Shown here: one piece after another, positions 12,368 to 22,195 of the stretch | Position numbering within the stretch: the stretch's first letter is position 1 | How the letters are laid out: each line of letters opens with the position of its first letter | NCBI GenBank assembly: GCA_014843695.1 | Contig: CM026386.1 | Coordinates: 17,283,863-17,347,862 of the forward strand | DNA: 64,000 bases | Direction of reading: 5' to 3' | Source of the DNA: Archivesica marissinica | Taxonomy: Eukaryota; Mollusca; Bivalvia; Venerida; Vesicomyidae | The notes under the pieces: generated by a model | Databases searched by the model: none | Seen by the model: the letters and a program-made list of their open reading frames with translations, nothing else | What the model was told of the DNA's origin: nothing | Translations under genes and position numbers: made by a program

Positions 12368-12589
12368 AACGACATTTGGGATTAATGCGTATGTACAACC
12401 ATTTCATAGGGACGAGTTTTATGGAGATGGGACATAGAAAATCCTACTTAGATGCAGCAATGTATTGTGCCGACATCAACTGTTCTTTGCCGTACATATA
12501 TCCAAATAACGTCACCAGATTTCATGGCGATATTTGGATGAATACCTCGTACTGGGTGAGCTATCTACGTGAATCTGTGTTTTTGAATG
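12368..12589 (+). CDS. Receptor gene: extracellular exon
   Basis: A 222-bp exon, phase 1 in and phase 1 out, bounded by an acceptor (ATATATTTAG) and a consensus donor (G then GTAAGTG). It encodes about 74 residues with the landmarks SYLDAAMYCADINCSLPYIY and YWVSYLRESVFLNG and one or two potential N-glycosylation sites (NVT, NTS). The A..YC...NC.LP and YW spacing is reminiscent of C-type-lectin-like or related extracellular modules of molluscan membrane proteins, but the call is only suggestive. It joins in frame to the stalk exon at 20543. The two-base completion of the first codon agrees with the candidate exon at 6670-6741. Confidence 0.7.
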
Positions 12590-12604
12590 GTAAGTGTTGC
12601 ATTT

Positions 12605-12760
12605 CGTCTATAATAAAGACACCAAAATGAAACTGTGAACTTGCCTTTGAAGGTAAAATGTATATCGTTTAAGAACAAGATATAGGCACATTTGAACGTC
12701 TAAGCGATTAAATATTGGATAAATTAGTGCAATGTGTGAAGAATTATTTTCTTCACTCAT
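12605..12760 (+). repeat. Dispersed repeat, left part of a copy split by an insertion
   Basis: Matches 26207-26345 (ACACCAAAATGAAACTG start, CAATGTGTGAAG and TTTTCTTCACTCAT end). The right part continues at 13275-13345. In the 26.2-26.4 kb copy the two parts are contiguous, so the sequence between them here is an insertion. Confidence 0.75.
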
Positions 12761-12761
12761 T

Positions 12762-13272
12762 ATATGCTAGAGGACATGGAAAACGCACACCTACATTATA
12801 TACTAGAGGACATAGACAGCGCACACCTATATTATATGCTAGAGGACATAGAAAACGCACATCTATATTATATGCCAGAGGACATAGAAAACGCACATCT
12901 ATATTATATGCCAGAGGACATAGAAAACGCACACCTACATTATATACTAGAGGACATAGAAACCATACACCTACATTATATACTAGAGGACATAGAAACC
13001 GTACACCTACATTATATACTAGAGGACATAGAAAACGCACACCTACATTATATACTAGAGGACATAGAAAACGCACACCTACATTATATGATTATTATTA
13101 CATGAAAACGAAATACGAAGGATTCCATCAAAGATATATCACTTCTTTATTACAAAACACAAACTGAACAACTAAAGATATTCCAAAATGTTTAAAACTA
13201 TGTATTTATATAGTTATTGTTTTTCATGTAAAAACACAGGTATCCGAAGTGTGCGTTTTCTATGTCCTGTAG
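12762..13272 (+). mobile_element. Foldback element with a tandemly expanded left terminal repeat
   Basis: The right end reads GTGTGCGTTTTCTATGTCC, the inverse of the unit GGACATAGAAAACGCACAC. That left-end unit is repeated about nine times at 36-bp spacing (12764-13090). The empty site is preserved at 26345-26355. A body fragment with the same right end recurs at 59457-59568. No ORF other than repeat-generated ones. Confidence 0.75.
12764..13090. repeat. 36-bp tandem array, about 9 copies
   Basis: Units contain AGAGGACATAGAAAACGCAC and CTACATTATATACT with a few substitutions. Thirty-six is a multiple of three, so open frames on both strands are artefacts. The unit is the inverted terminal sequence of the host element. 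Confidence 0.92.
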
Positions 13273-13345
13273 TATAATAAGTTCCATAATTCATAAATTT
13301 GTAACGAAAAAGTAACGCTCAATATAAAAGTGCACAGTTTTTTAT

Positions 13346-13604
13346 TGTGTCTGTATACTATATGTAATCGAATACTATATAAAAGGAAGACCGTTTGCAT
13401 TATGTCTGTGTATATATATTTATTACATAACTTTGCTTGTAGTCAGTGTAATACAGCCATCACATATTGTCTTGTATGTACACACGTGTAATACAACCTA
13501 GAAGGATTCGTATTGGTCGCGGCATGACAGCTTGCTTTTAACACATTTGGCAGTAGTTTGCAATTTTGCCTGTATGCCTTCTTTGTGTGAATATCAATAA
13601 AATG
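13346..13604. other. No recognisable feature
   Basis: AT-rich unique intronic sequence. Nothing supported. Confidence 0.5.
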
Positions 13605-13870
13605 TTAAATATACAATTACTGAATCAGATACACGAAAACGATTGAAATATTACCGCGAAACTACAAATATAATTATGCTATCTGATAAATTTGACGCTA
13701 CGAGAAGTAAATAAACTAGCACCGAGTGCGCATGCACTATTTTCTCAGGAATTGGTGAAAATACGAGTGCCGTATCAAACCAGAAACAAATTATATCAAA
13801 CCAGTACACGTTATATCAGACTGGAAACACAGTGTATCAAACTGGGTTGTGGACACTATTGTGGTAGGCA
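13605..13870 (+). repeat. Dispersed repeat, copy 2
   Basis: Diverged counterpart of 7205-7420 with the same block order. A 22-bp stretch (AACTAGCACCGAGTGCGCAT) at about 13708 is repeated at about 13919, suggesting a local duplication at its 3' side. Confidence 0.6.
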
Positions 13871-14142
13871 AATAACTGTAATAATGTAGTCTAAACATTA
13901 CTAGTGGACAAAGTAATCAAACTAGCACCGAGTGCGCATGCGTTATTTAAAAGGAACTTTAGTTTAATCATATTTTATTGCTCGATTCGATTTACATATA
14001 CATGTGAATACAAAACATGACAAATTAAATAAAGGCAAACGGGTTAGGCCACAAGTTCTAGCAACATTAGTTACGACCCTTCCCGAAAAAGGAACTAGTT
14101 ATGATACGGCTTTATCTGGATTGATACGGGCTCGTGACCGTA

Positions 14143-14403
14143 TTTATCGTCGCTACCGGTTGCCCATATGAGCGACGCCTCCTGAAGAGATTAGTCATTT
14201 GAGATTTTTGGAGGATAATGTAATGATACAGAGATCCATTCCAGAGTCTACTCTGGTTCATTTACGTGCACGGTGTAAAGCACCGACACGAGACCTCGGT
14301 TTAAAGTCCCATCTGAAAGACTGTTAATTTTATTAGGGCCTGGCGGGGGATCGAACCTGCGATCCCTGAATTACCAGTCCCTAACCACTGGACTATGGGA
14401 TCC
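14143..14403 (-). mobile_element. SINE family A (tRNA-Thr-like head), reverse copy
   Basis: Reads in reverse as a tRNA-like head with the B-box region GCAGGTTCGATCC, then AATAAAATTAACAGTCTTTC, a GTCTCGTGTCGGTGC-type core and the tail GGCAACCGGTAGCGACGATA. The head of this family folds like a tRNA with a CTGGTAA anticodon loop (GGT, threonine-like). Confidence 0.85.
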
Positions 14404-14725
14404 TTCTGCAGAATGTCAACACTTATGGAAGGTGTTCAGTATTAAAAGGAGCAAGCATCTTAAATAAAATGGGTGAAAATAGCGATGCATACATCAATCA
14501 ATTTATTCAAACATACATGTATTTATTGACTGTGTGTTGACATTAATAAAAATAGCTATCGCTTGCTTAACCCAGATTCACGAATGCATCATCAATAAAT
14601 ATGACATCACCCTGTCAATTGTGTAAAGTATGACCTGAGGCGCCACCAAACTAAATGGGGCGTTACTATCTTTTATTAAACTTGGTTCTATGAATGGTTC
14701 TGTGTATCAGTATATTACAGACGGA
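14404..14725. other. No recognisable feature
   Basis: Unique AT-rich sequence between two SINE copies. Confidence 0.5.
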
Positions 14726-14945
14726 CCTGTAGTCCAGTGGTAACACGCTGGACTGGTAATCCAGGGATCACAGGTTCGATCCCCCCTCTGACCCTAATAA
14801 AATTAACAGTCTTTCAGATGGGACGTTAAACCGAGGTCTCGTGTCGGTGCTTTACACCGTGCACGTAAAAGAACAAGAGGAGACTCTGTAATGGGCCGGC
14901 CTGTGTCTGTATCACTGTGGTGGTGGTGGTGGTGGTGGACGGTGG
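14726..14945 (+). mobile_element. SINE family A, forward, 3'-truncated into a (GTG)n tract
   Basis: A complete tRNA-like head (GTAGTCCAGTGGTAACACGC, then CAGGTTCGATCCCCC) and core. The element breaks off near 14918, where about nine GTG repeats (14917-14942) replace its tail. Confidence 0.85.
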
Positions 14946-15017
14946 ACGGCATCATTTATTGTACCATTTACTCATGCATCAAACCTTTGAATCAAGAAAT
15001 GCATGCATATTTTATTA

Positions 15018-15196
15018 CAGTCAAACCTGTGTTAGTGGTCACCTCCATTAAGCAGCCAACCTGTATTAAGCAGCCAGTTTCCAGATTTCCCAATGTGTTG
15101 TTTTATTATACAGTTGTCCTCTATTAAGCAGCCACCTGTACTAAGCAGCCACTTTCTGATAGTCCCTTGGTTGGCTGTTTAACACAGGTTTGACTG
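15018..15196. mobile_element. pogo/Tigger-like MITE at TA, copy 1
   Basis: Inverted ends CAGTCAAACCTGTGTTA and AACACAGGTTTGACTG, flanked on both sides by TA. Internal AAGCAGCCA motifs recur in both orientations. Other copies: 45839-46015 and 61104-61281. A half copy lies at 15278-15339. Confidence 0.85.
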
Positions 15197-15277
15197 TAAT
15201 TATATAATACCAATATTGCATGATAGTACCAAAGTGCATGTTTCTTTTATGCTTTCCAGTGAATGAAAAAACTCTAC

Positions 15278-15339
15278 ATCTGTGCTAAGCAGCCATTTCT
15301 GTTATTCCCGTTGCTGGCTGCTTAAGACAGGTTTGACTG
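15278..15339. mobile_element. pogo/Tigger-like MITE, right-half fragment
   Basis: Retains GCTAAGCAGCCA and the terminus AGACAGGTTTGACTG next to TA, but lacks the left end. Confidence 0.7.
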
Positions 15340-15778
15340 TATTTCTTGATTTACTTATTCTAGTTTATAAATAAAATAAAACCTATGAATAACTATGATG
15401 CATTCGTTGCCTCTAGGTTCTTGTGTGGCTGTCAATACTAAATAATTGCATGCGTGTACACATCCCAGCAAGATGCATGTTACACCCTGAGGGGAATTTG
15501 TGAATGAAAGCAAATGATAACTCGGTAATTATTAACTAATTGATATACGCATCGTAATGAGGTAAATGTATACATTTATTCCTTCAATAATAACTCACCG
15601 TTAGCGTGTTACTTGTGCATGGATATACAGTAATTCACTATTGATGAAGTAAGAGTTATATTTATTTATTTTTAATATATATATATTCTTTATTTATCAT
15701 CCAATATATTTTTGAACAATATTTTATTTTTATTCATTTTCCATACTGATGAATACAATTTACAAATTACAATAACAT
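15340..15778. other. No recognisable feature
   Basis: AT-rich sequence with no supported feature. Confidence 0.5.
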
Positions 15779-16113
15779 TCTTCGGCATCCGTCAGCCTTG
15801 TCAGACTATGGAGTTAGCGCCCGTTGAGTCTACATATGAGCACCGTCTGCTGTGGCTGTACAGTCCGAGGCGTGACCTACAGTGGTGGTTACAGCCTTCG
15901 CACGTGAAGACAGGGTCACTGGAAGGCGATGCAGATGGTTGCGGGTCACATTGTTTGGCTTTCCTCTTCCTGCGTTTGTCGTCTGAGGCTGCTTGCAGAG
16001 CGAGTTATCCCCTCTTTAAGCCCGTTGACAGCTGTTGTCCCAGTTGGTGGTGTCCATCCCCATCGCTTTCATATCTCGTTTGCAGACATCCTTGAAGCGA
16101 AGTTGGGGTCGAC
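15779..16113 (-). pseudogene. LINE remnant: reverse transcriptase C-terminus and 3' region
   Basis: In reverse, 16113-16020 reads as GRPQLRFKDVCKRDMKAMG followed by a short C-terminal tail ending in a stop, a motif typical of the C-terminus of invertebrate non-LTR retrotransposon polyproteins. The rest (to 15779) would be its 3' end. The reverse transcriptase core is absent. The open frames on the + strand here are antisense shadows. Confidence 0.65.
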
Positions 16114-16687
16114 CATTTTCTTTATTATCTATTAATTTATATATATTATCTGTTATCTACAATAACATTACTGTCACATTAATAACATACATAAAACCTG
16201 ATAATATCCATATACAGATACATGACATTTTCAAAGTGCAAAAGGATTGGGCTACAAGTTTTGAAAACATTTTAGCATTATTGAAGAGCATACATACATT
16301 TTACATATAAATTATCAGAACATTTACATCGGCGAAATATTTTACAATTATATACATCTGCGCTAAGTAAAAGATTTTGTTTTATTTTTAAGAATACATT
16401 AAAAAAATAGAGAGTACGATATTTACTATGTTTTGTATTTAATAACAGAACAGAACAGAACAGAATAGAACAGAAGTGTATTAAAACTTATAGTACATAG
16501 ACATAATTATTTACATATTATACATACTATTTACACGTGATCAATGACACAACAAAGGAAATTAATTATAACAATCAGTATATTTTTTAGAGTAGAATTA
16601 GTATAGCTATCTAATGTTTCTAAAGAGAAACTTGCATTTTTACAAATTGCCAAATATAAAGTATTTTAGATATTAAACCATCCTGCA
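16114..16687. other. AT-rich sequence with a short ACAGA tract
   Basis: Nothing coding is visible. A short (ACAGA)n-like microsatellite lies at about 16445-16475. Confidence 0.6.
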
Positions 16688-16970
16688 CATACGGGTCTTT
16701 AGTTCTGTGGTTAACACATTGGACTTGTAATCCAGGGATCGCATGTTCGATCCCCCATCTGACCATAATAAAATTAACAGTCTTTCAGATGGGACTTTAA
16801 ACAGAGGTCTCGTGTCGGTGCTGTACACCGTGCACGTAAAAGAACTGGAGGAGACTCTGGAATGGGTCTGTCTAAATCATTGCATTATCCTCCAAAAATC
16901 TCAAATGACTAATCTCTTCAGGAGGCGTCGCTCATATGGGCAACCAATAGCGACGATAAATAAACGTAAA
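16688..16970 (+). mobile_element. SINE family A, forward, full-length
   Basis: Head (TTTAGTTCTGTGGTTAACAC, anticodon-loop region ACTTGTAATCC, B box ATGTTCGATCCCCC), core and tail GCGACGATAAATAAACGTAA are all present, diverged in the A box. Confidence 0.85.
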
Positions 16971-17040
16971 ACACACACACAAGCCATCCTGCTAATTGGG
17001 ACGAAAAAATCCCTTTTGCTAACATCAAAGATCCAGATAA

Positions 17041-17345
17041 TAAAATGTTAAATATGATCTGAGAGATTGGGCTATAATCTCTGTTTTGTATTTAGAACAC
17101 ATTAAATATTATCTGAGTGTATGATCTCTTCTCTGTTTTGTATTTCGAACAGGCTAAATATTATCTGAGGGCATGATCTTTTCTCTGTTTTGTATTTAGA
17201 ACATGTTAAACATGATCTGAGGCCAGACTGAGGGTGCGATGGTCTTTATTTTGTATTTTAGAACACGTTAGAACACATTAAATATGATCTGAGGGTACGA
17301 TGTGTTCTCTGTTTTGTATTTTAGAACACGCTAAACATGGTCTAA
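17041..17345. repeat. Imperfect 60-70-bp tandem repeat, about 5 copies
   Basis: Units share CTGTTTTGTATTT, GAACA, TTAAATATGATCTGAG and a variable spacer. Length varies between copies, suggesting an old, degraded array. Confidence 0.75.
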
Positions 17346-17439
17346 GTTTGAAATGTTTTCTGCTGGACAAGGATGGGGAGATACGAACAGATCATTGTAG
17401 CGCAAGACATAACACTTTGTGTTTACGAGGTAAGAGTTA

Positions 17440-17640
17440 TATCAGTAGAGGGGACTTCGCATCACTTGACCCCCACCACTGTATGTTCGAATCCCACTTG
17501 GAAAGCTAATGTAAAGAACATACCCAGTCGGCTTGTGGGAGGTCGGTGGTTTTACCCGTGTGCCCGTCCGTGCCTGAAATACTGCTCTTATTATTATTAT
17601 TATTTATTATTATTATTATTATTATCATCATCATTATACT
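17440..17640 (+). mobile_element. V-SINE-like fragment ending in a (TTA)n tract
   Basis: Contains the B-box ATGTTCGAATCCCAC, then GGTCGGTGGTTTTACCC and GTCCGTGCCTGAAATACTGC, the body shared with 41925-42175 and 60285-60415. It passes into ATT/TTA repeats at about 17586-17640. Confidence 0.75.
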
Positions 17641-18097
17641 CATAATTGCCAATACATAATAAAGATAATAAAGATTTCCAAATAAATATTTTACATGTTT
17701 TGTACTAGAGTGATGGAACCTATGCTCGGGATATTTTGCATATATTATCAACGGATAAAAGTAAAAATTGCCAGTCTGATTTTTTTTCTCCCAAAACGTA
17801 ATGTTAACCTTGAAGAAAAACCATACCATGCTGTGTTGTGTGGTTTTTTGGCGTCATCGCCTGACTTATGTCACAATGCTGGCTATCGACACGCCATACG
17901 TCATGCAGCAGTTAATTCAGCCCAAAGCGAACCTATCCTCGCTGTATACCATATTTCATTACTTAATCATATGAATACATTTTTATGAGCTAAAATTGAA
18001 CAAATAACCATTTGTAGGTTTGAAAATCACAACATTTATTTAGTGGAAGAAGAATTTACCGCTGCAGGTACTGCTTTCGGTATAGGGTATATTTCTG
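17641..18097. other. No recognisable feature
   Basis: Unique intronic sequence. No exon with supported splice sites was found. Confidence 0.5.
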
Positions 18098-18150
18098 CAC
18101 AGGATAGAGGTACGAGACCTTTGGTGGCTTATGGATAAAATGTCAAGTTC
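18098..18150 (+). repeat. Single arm of the foldback seen at 41500-41830
   Basis: AGAGGTACGAGACC, GTGGCTTATGGATA and TCAAGTTCCTGTG match both arms of the inverted repeat at 41.5-41.8 kb. Only one orientation is present here. Confidence 0.65.
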
Positions 18151-18221
18151 CTGTGATTTCTGTAATATTCTGATTCATCCGTGTAGTTGCCTCCGCCGAG
18201 GCATTTGGGCGACTGGTTTCT

Positions 18222-18935
18222 CTAAGGTGATTATGTTGTCTGCTAAGTTGGTTATGTTGTCTGCTAAGTTGCTTATGTTGTCTGCTAAGTTGCTTATGTT
18301 GTCTGCTAAGTTGCTTATGTTGTCTGCTAAGTTGCTTATGTCGTCTGCTAAGTTGCTTATGTCGTCTGCTAAGTTGCTTATGTCGTCTGCTAAGTTGCTT
18401 ATGTTGTCTGCTAAGTTGCATATGTTGTCTGCTAAGTTGCTTATGTTGTCTGCTAAGCTGCTTATGTCGTCTGCTAAGTTGCTTATGTCGTCTGCTAAGT
18501 TGCATATGTTGTCTGCTAAGTTGCTTATGTTGTCTGCTAAGTTGCTTATGTTGTCTGCTAAGTTGCTTATGTCGTCTGCTAAGTTGCTTATGTCGTCTGC
18601 TAAGTTGCTTATGTTGTCTGCTAAGTTGCTTATGTTGTCTGCTAAGTTGCTTATGTCGTCTGCTAAGTTGCTTATGTCGTCTGCTAAGTTGCTTATGTCG
18701 TCTGCTAAGTTGCATATGTTGTCTGCTAAGTTGCTTATGTTGTCTGCTAAGTTGCTTATGTTGTCTGCTAAGTTGCTTATGTCGTCTGCTAAGTTGCTTA
18801 TGTTGTCTGCTAAGTTGCATATGTTGTCTGCTAAGTTGCATATGTTGTCTGCTAAGTTGCTTATGTTGTCTGCTAAGTTGCTTATGTCGTCTGCTAAGTT
18901 GCTTATGTTGTGTGCTAAGTTGCTTATGTTGACAA
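18222..18935. repeat. 21-bp tandem array, about 34 copies
   Basis: The unit is TTGCTTATGTTGTCTGCTAA plus one base, with T/C variants. Every frame on both strands is open. The reverse frame gives the heptad ISNLADN repeated about 34 times, which would score as coiled coil but is fully explained by the DNA repeat. Confidence 0.95.
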
Positions 18936-18939
18936 CTGG

Positions 18940-19150
18940 TGAGGCATCTTCGTTCTTCTCAGGGTGGCAAATCCTGTATCCTTTCTTTTGAAGGCGGTCC
19001 ATTTTAGGGTCACATTCTCCACCATTCGCCAGCTCACAGCAGCAATAATTGTTGCGGTTACTTCGCTGGGGACCTCGTCGCTATCCAAGAAGTCACGTCA
19101 CACCGTCTCCTTGAAGGAGCCGGTTAAAAAATCGTCAGCTAGAAGAAAAT
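18940..19150 (-). pseudogene. Degraded coding fragment of unknown family
   Basis: In reverse, 19150-18940 can be read as about 65 residues with one stop and one frame change (segments LADDFLTGSFKETV and EVTATIIAAVSWRMVENVTL). It looks like the remains of a mobile-element protein. I cannot assign a family, and the 21-bp array follows it directly. Confidence 0.35.
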
Positions 19151-19215
19151 GATTAAATTAGACTAAAATTACACATTTCCCCCCACCTATTTCAATTACT
19201 GTAGGTGTGTTTTTA

Positions 19216-19492
19216 CATTTATTTATCGTCGCTACCGGTTGCCCATATGAGCGACGACTCCTGAAGAGATTAGGAATTTTAGATTTTGGAGGGTAGTGCA
19301 TGATACAGGCAGAGACCCATTCCAGAGTCTCCTCTGGTTATTTTACGTGCACGGTGTAAAGCACCGACACGAGACCTCGGTTTAACATCCCATCTGAAAG
19401 ACTGTTAATTTTATTATGGTCAGACGGGGGAATCGAACCTGCGATCCCTGGATTACCAGTCCAGCGTTTTACCATTGGACTACAGATCCGTC
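19216..19492 (-). mobile_element. SINE family A, reverse copy
   Basis: Complete from the tail (TTATTTATCGTCGCTACCGG in forward orientation) to the head, with CAGTCCAGCG and ACTGGACTACAG-like complement ending near 19492. Confidence 0.85.
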
Positions 19493-19564
19493 TGTTCAAT
19501 ACTGTATAATTTCAAAGGAGTATTTGTTAAATCTATGCCGTTTAAATCTCGATATAATATAGTG

Positions 19565-19668
19565 TAAATAGCTCGAAGCAGGGCTCGAACCCGTGACCAT
19601 CGGTGATAATTGGTTACAGTGGTATACAAATCAGCAACCTTAACCACTCGACCATTGGAGGCTGTCCC
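19565..19668 (-). mobile_element. SINE family C head fragment
   Basis: In reverse: GGTCGAGTGGTTAAGG, then GGTCACGGGTTCGAGCCC, an A and B box pair also found at 62690-62760 with the rest of family C. Confidence 0.7.
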
Positions 19669-19729
19669 CATTTTAATCAACCTTGACCCGAGGTTATAAA
19701 ACTTGTCCTAATTTATATATTATTATATT

Positions 19730-20000
19730 AGCTCGATAGCAAAACACTTTTTTACAACGTTAGATTAATCGCTCTCGAGACCACATTCCTGATGGAATCC
19801 ATTGCCACGAGGGAGAGAGAAGAGGCAATGTGGAATTTAGCTGCCTTGTATGTATGTTCCTTTAAAGTCAAACCCCTCGCGGGGACTTAGACATGTTTTC
19901 CTGGGCAGGCTTAGCCGACCTAAGCGATTAACCACTTGTCTAATGGCACAATCGTAACGGCTACAGCTGGGCGCTAATTCCGTGACTTTTGCATATGTCT
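19730..20000 (-). mobile_element. SINE family D fragment interrupted by family E sequence
   Basis: Outer sequence matches family D (28595, 37085, 50645): CATTCCTGATGGAATCC, GAGGGAGAGAGAAGAGGCAA, then CACAATCGTAACGGCTACAG. Between them, 19855-19940 is the tail of family E (AAACCCCTCGCGGGGAC, GGCTTAGCCGACC). The nesting shows that E inserted into D. Confidence 0.75.
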
Positions 20001-20542
20001 ATATTTTCTGCGCTGGTACTGTTATCTGAATGTCTGGGAAAATGGTTGCTTTTAATAAACTAATAGTATGCATATTTCTATATTTTGCACAGGTACTGTA
20101 TCAGCTTGGCCGGAATAATGTTGTTTAGATAAACTAATAGTATACATATTTCTATATTGTGCACAGGTACTGTATCAGCTTGGCCGGAATAATTGTTGTT
20201 TAGATAAACTAATAGTATACATATTTCTATATTGTGCACAGGTACTGTATCAGCTTGGCCGGAATAATTGTTGTTTAGATAAACTAATAGTATACATATT
20301 TCTATATTTTGCACAGGTACTGTATCAGCATGGCCGGAATAATTGTTGTTTAGATAAACTAATGGTATGCATATTTCTATATTTTGCACAGGTACTGTAT
20401 CAGCCTAGCCGGAATAATTGTTGTTTAGATAAACTAATAGTATGCATATTTCTATATTTTGCACAGGTACTGTATCATCGTGGCTGGAACAAAGGTTGCG
20501 TTGTTTAGCAAACCTGATAGTATGCATATTTCTATATTTTAG
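19990..20542 (+). repeat. 75-bp tandem array of splice-acceptor-like units upstream of an exon
   Basis: Units carry TTTCTATATTTTGCACAGGT and ACTGTATCAGC. AG positions fall at about 20091, 20165, 20240, 20315, 20390 and 20465. The true exon acceptor AG is at 20541, exactly one more period on, in the same TTTCTATATTTT context. An older unit lies near 20000. Read in phase 1 as exon, each decoy hits a TAA within about ten codons. Confidence 0.9.
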
Positions 20543-20740
20543 GTAACGGATCCGAAACACAGCCAGTGGTTCAGTATGTAGGCCAAGTGAGCGTTGCGCA
20601 ATATATACCTACCACAACGAACATCCGCTCTTCAGGTAGATCGAGCTTGTTCAATAAGTCCTCAAGCACAAAGACAAACTCTGGCACAAACAACACTAAG
20701 TACTCGACAGTTAGTAGTAGCCCAAATTCAGCAAAGGCAG
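20543..20740 (+). CDS. Receptor gene: Ser/Thr-rich stalk exon
   Basis: A 198-bp exon, phase 1 at both ends, from acceptor ATATTTTAG to donor GCAG then GTAGGC. It encodes about 66 residues beginning GNGSETQPVVQYVGQVSVAQ, then rich in Ser, Thr and Asn (SSSTKTNSGTNNTKYSTVSS), as expected for an O-glycosylated extracellular stalk between a ligand-binding module and a membrane anchor. Its symmetric phase would let it be skipped without a frame change. It joins in frame to 12368-12589 upstream and to either acceptor of the transmembrane exon downstream. The acceptor is preceded by six decoy copies. Confidence 0.75.
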
Positions 20741-20749
20741 GTAGGCATA

Positions 20750-21480
20750 TACGATATCCGCTTTGGGTTCGTGGGTGAACCTTATACTGAAGGACCTCCG
20801 TCACCCAGTGGTTAAGGTCGTAACTTCAAATCACTTGCCCATCCCCGCTTTGGGTTCGTGAGTGAACCTTATACTGAAGGACCTCCGTGAGCCAGTGGTT
20901 ACGGTCGTTACTTTAAATAACTTTCCCCTCGCCGCTTTGGGTTCGTGGGTGCACCTTATACTGAAGGACCTCCGTGACACAGTGGTTAAGGTCGTTACTT
21001 CAAATCACTTGCCCCTCGCCGCTTTGGGTTCGTGGGTGCACCTAATACTGAAGGACCTCCGTCACACAGTGGTTACGGTCGTTGCTTCAAATCACTCCCC
21101 ACTCCCCGCTTTGGGTTCGTGAGTACACCTTATACTGGAGAACCTCCGTGATCCAGTGGTTACAGTGGTTACGGTCGTTACTTCAAATCACTTGCCCCTC
21201 GCCGCTTTGGGTTCGTGGGTGCACTTTATACTGAAGGAACTCCGTAACCCAGTGGTTAAGGTCGTTACTTCAAATCACTCCCCCCTCCCCGCTTTGGGTT
21301 CGTGGGTGCACATTATACTGAAGGAACTCCGTAACTCAAATCACTTGCCCAAACCCGCTTTGGGTTCGTGGGGTGCACCTTATACTGGAGAACCTCCGTG
21401 ACCCAGTGGTTACAGTGGTTACGGTCGTTACTTCGAATCACTTGCCCCTCGCCGCTTTGGGTTCGAATCCCACTCGGAGT
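20750..21480 (+). repeat. 87-bp tandem array of a whole tRNA-like SINE head, about 8 copies
   Basis: Each unit holds an A-box-like motif (GTGACCCAGTGGTTAAGG and variants) and a B-box position (TTTGGGTTCGTGGGTG). Unit starts lie near 20794, 20881, 20968, 21055 and 21142, then at irregular spacing. The last copy has the undamaged B box GGGTTCGAATCCCAC and runs on into V-SINE-like sequence, showing that the array came from that SINE's head. Confidence 0.9.
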
Positions 21481-21644
21481 GTCGCATTAGCTTCTTCTGT
21501 TGAAATGGCCAGCATCATTTAACTCATGTGTATAGCTTGGTATAAATACATCTACAAGTATACTGTGTAGCACACGCTGTAAGTGAAAAGCAACACGAAA
21601 GTATTTAAACATATTCACGTTTGTCTGGAATAATACAGCTATAT

Positions 21645-21880
21645 AGGGCAGGGTATGGCAGTGCAGAGCAGGGCAGGGTGAGGTGGAGCTGCGCTGACCG
21701 GAATGGGGCTGGTATTCTGGGTTGGGACAGGGGCGGGTGGGGCAGACGGGGTGTGATGGAGCGGAGCTGGTCGGAATGGGGCTGGTATTCTGGGTTGGGA
21801 CAGGGGCGGGGCGGGGCAGGGCAGGACGGGGTGTGATGGAGCGGGGCTGGTCGGGATGGGGCGGGTATTCTGGGTTGTGA
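21645..21880 (+). repeat. G-rich imperfect tandem repeat, about 3 units
   Basis: Units of roughly 75-80 bp share GGGGCTGGTATTCTGGGTTG and GACAGGGGCGGG. Several GGG/GGGG runs lie within 30 bases near 21800-21835, a pattern capable of G-quadruplex formation. The region is strikingly GC-rich against AT-rich surroundings. Confidence 0.8.
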
Positions 21881-21959
21881 CATGTGTATATAACAGTTAA
21901 ACATAATTATTATAGTCTAGCACGGGATGTTTATAACACGGACACAAATGGGTTATTTA

Positions 21960-22195
21960 ATTCGAGACTCTGGAATGCAGGTATCGCAAGTTCGATCCCC
22001 CGTCTGACCCTAATAAAATTAACTGTCTTTCAGTGGGACTTTAAACCGAGGTATTGTGTCGGTGCTTAACACAGTGTACGGAAAAGAACCAGAGGAGACT
22101 CTGGAATGGTTTCTATCTGTATCATTGCACTATCCTCCAATAATCTAAAATGAGCGTCGCCAATATGGGCAACCGGTAGCGACGATAAATAAGCT
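21960..22195 (+). mobile_element. SINE family A, 5'-truncated
   Basis: Begins at the B box (GCAAGTTCGATCCCCCGTC) and keeps the core and the tail GGCAACCGGTAGCGACGATA. Confidence 0.8.

Noticed and set aside
15712..16310. Forward ORFs at 15.7-16.3 kb
   Set aside because: Antisense to the LINE C-terminal remnant at 15779-16113.
16690..16760. tRNA-Thr genes in SINE heads (also at 14726, 30606, 55210)
   Set aside because: These are followed by the common SINE body, have mismatched acceptor stems and occur many times. They are SINE promoters, not tRNA genes.
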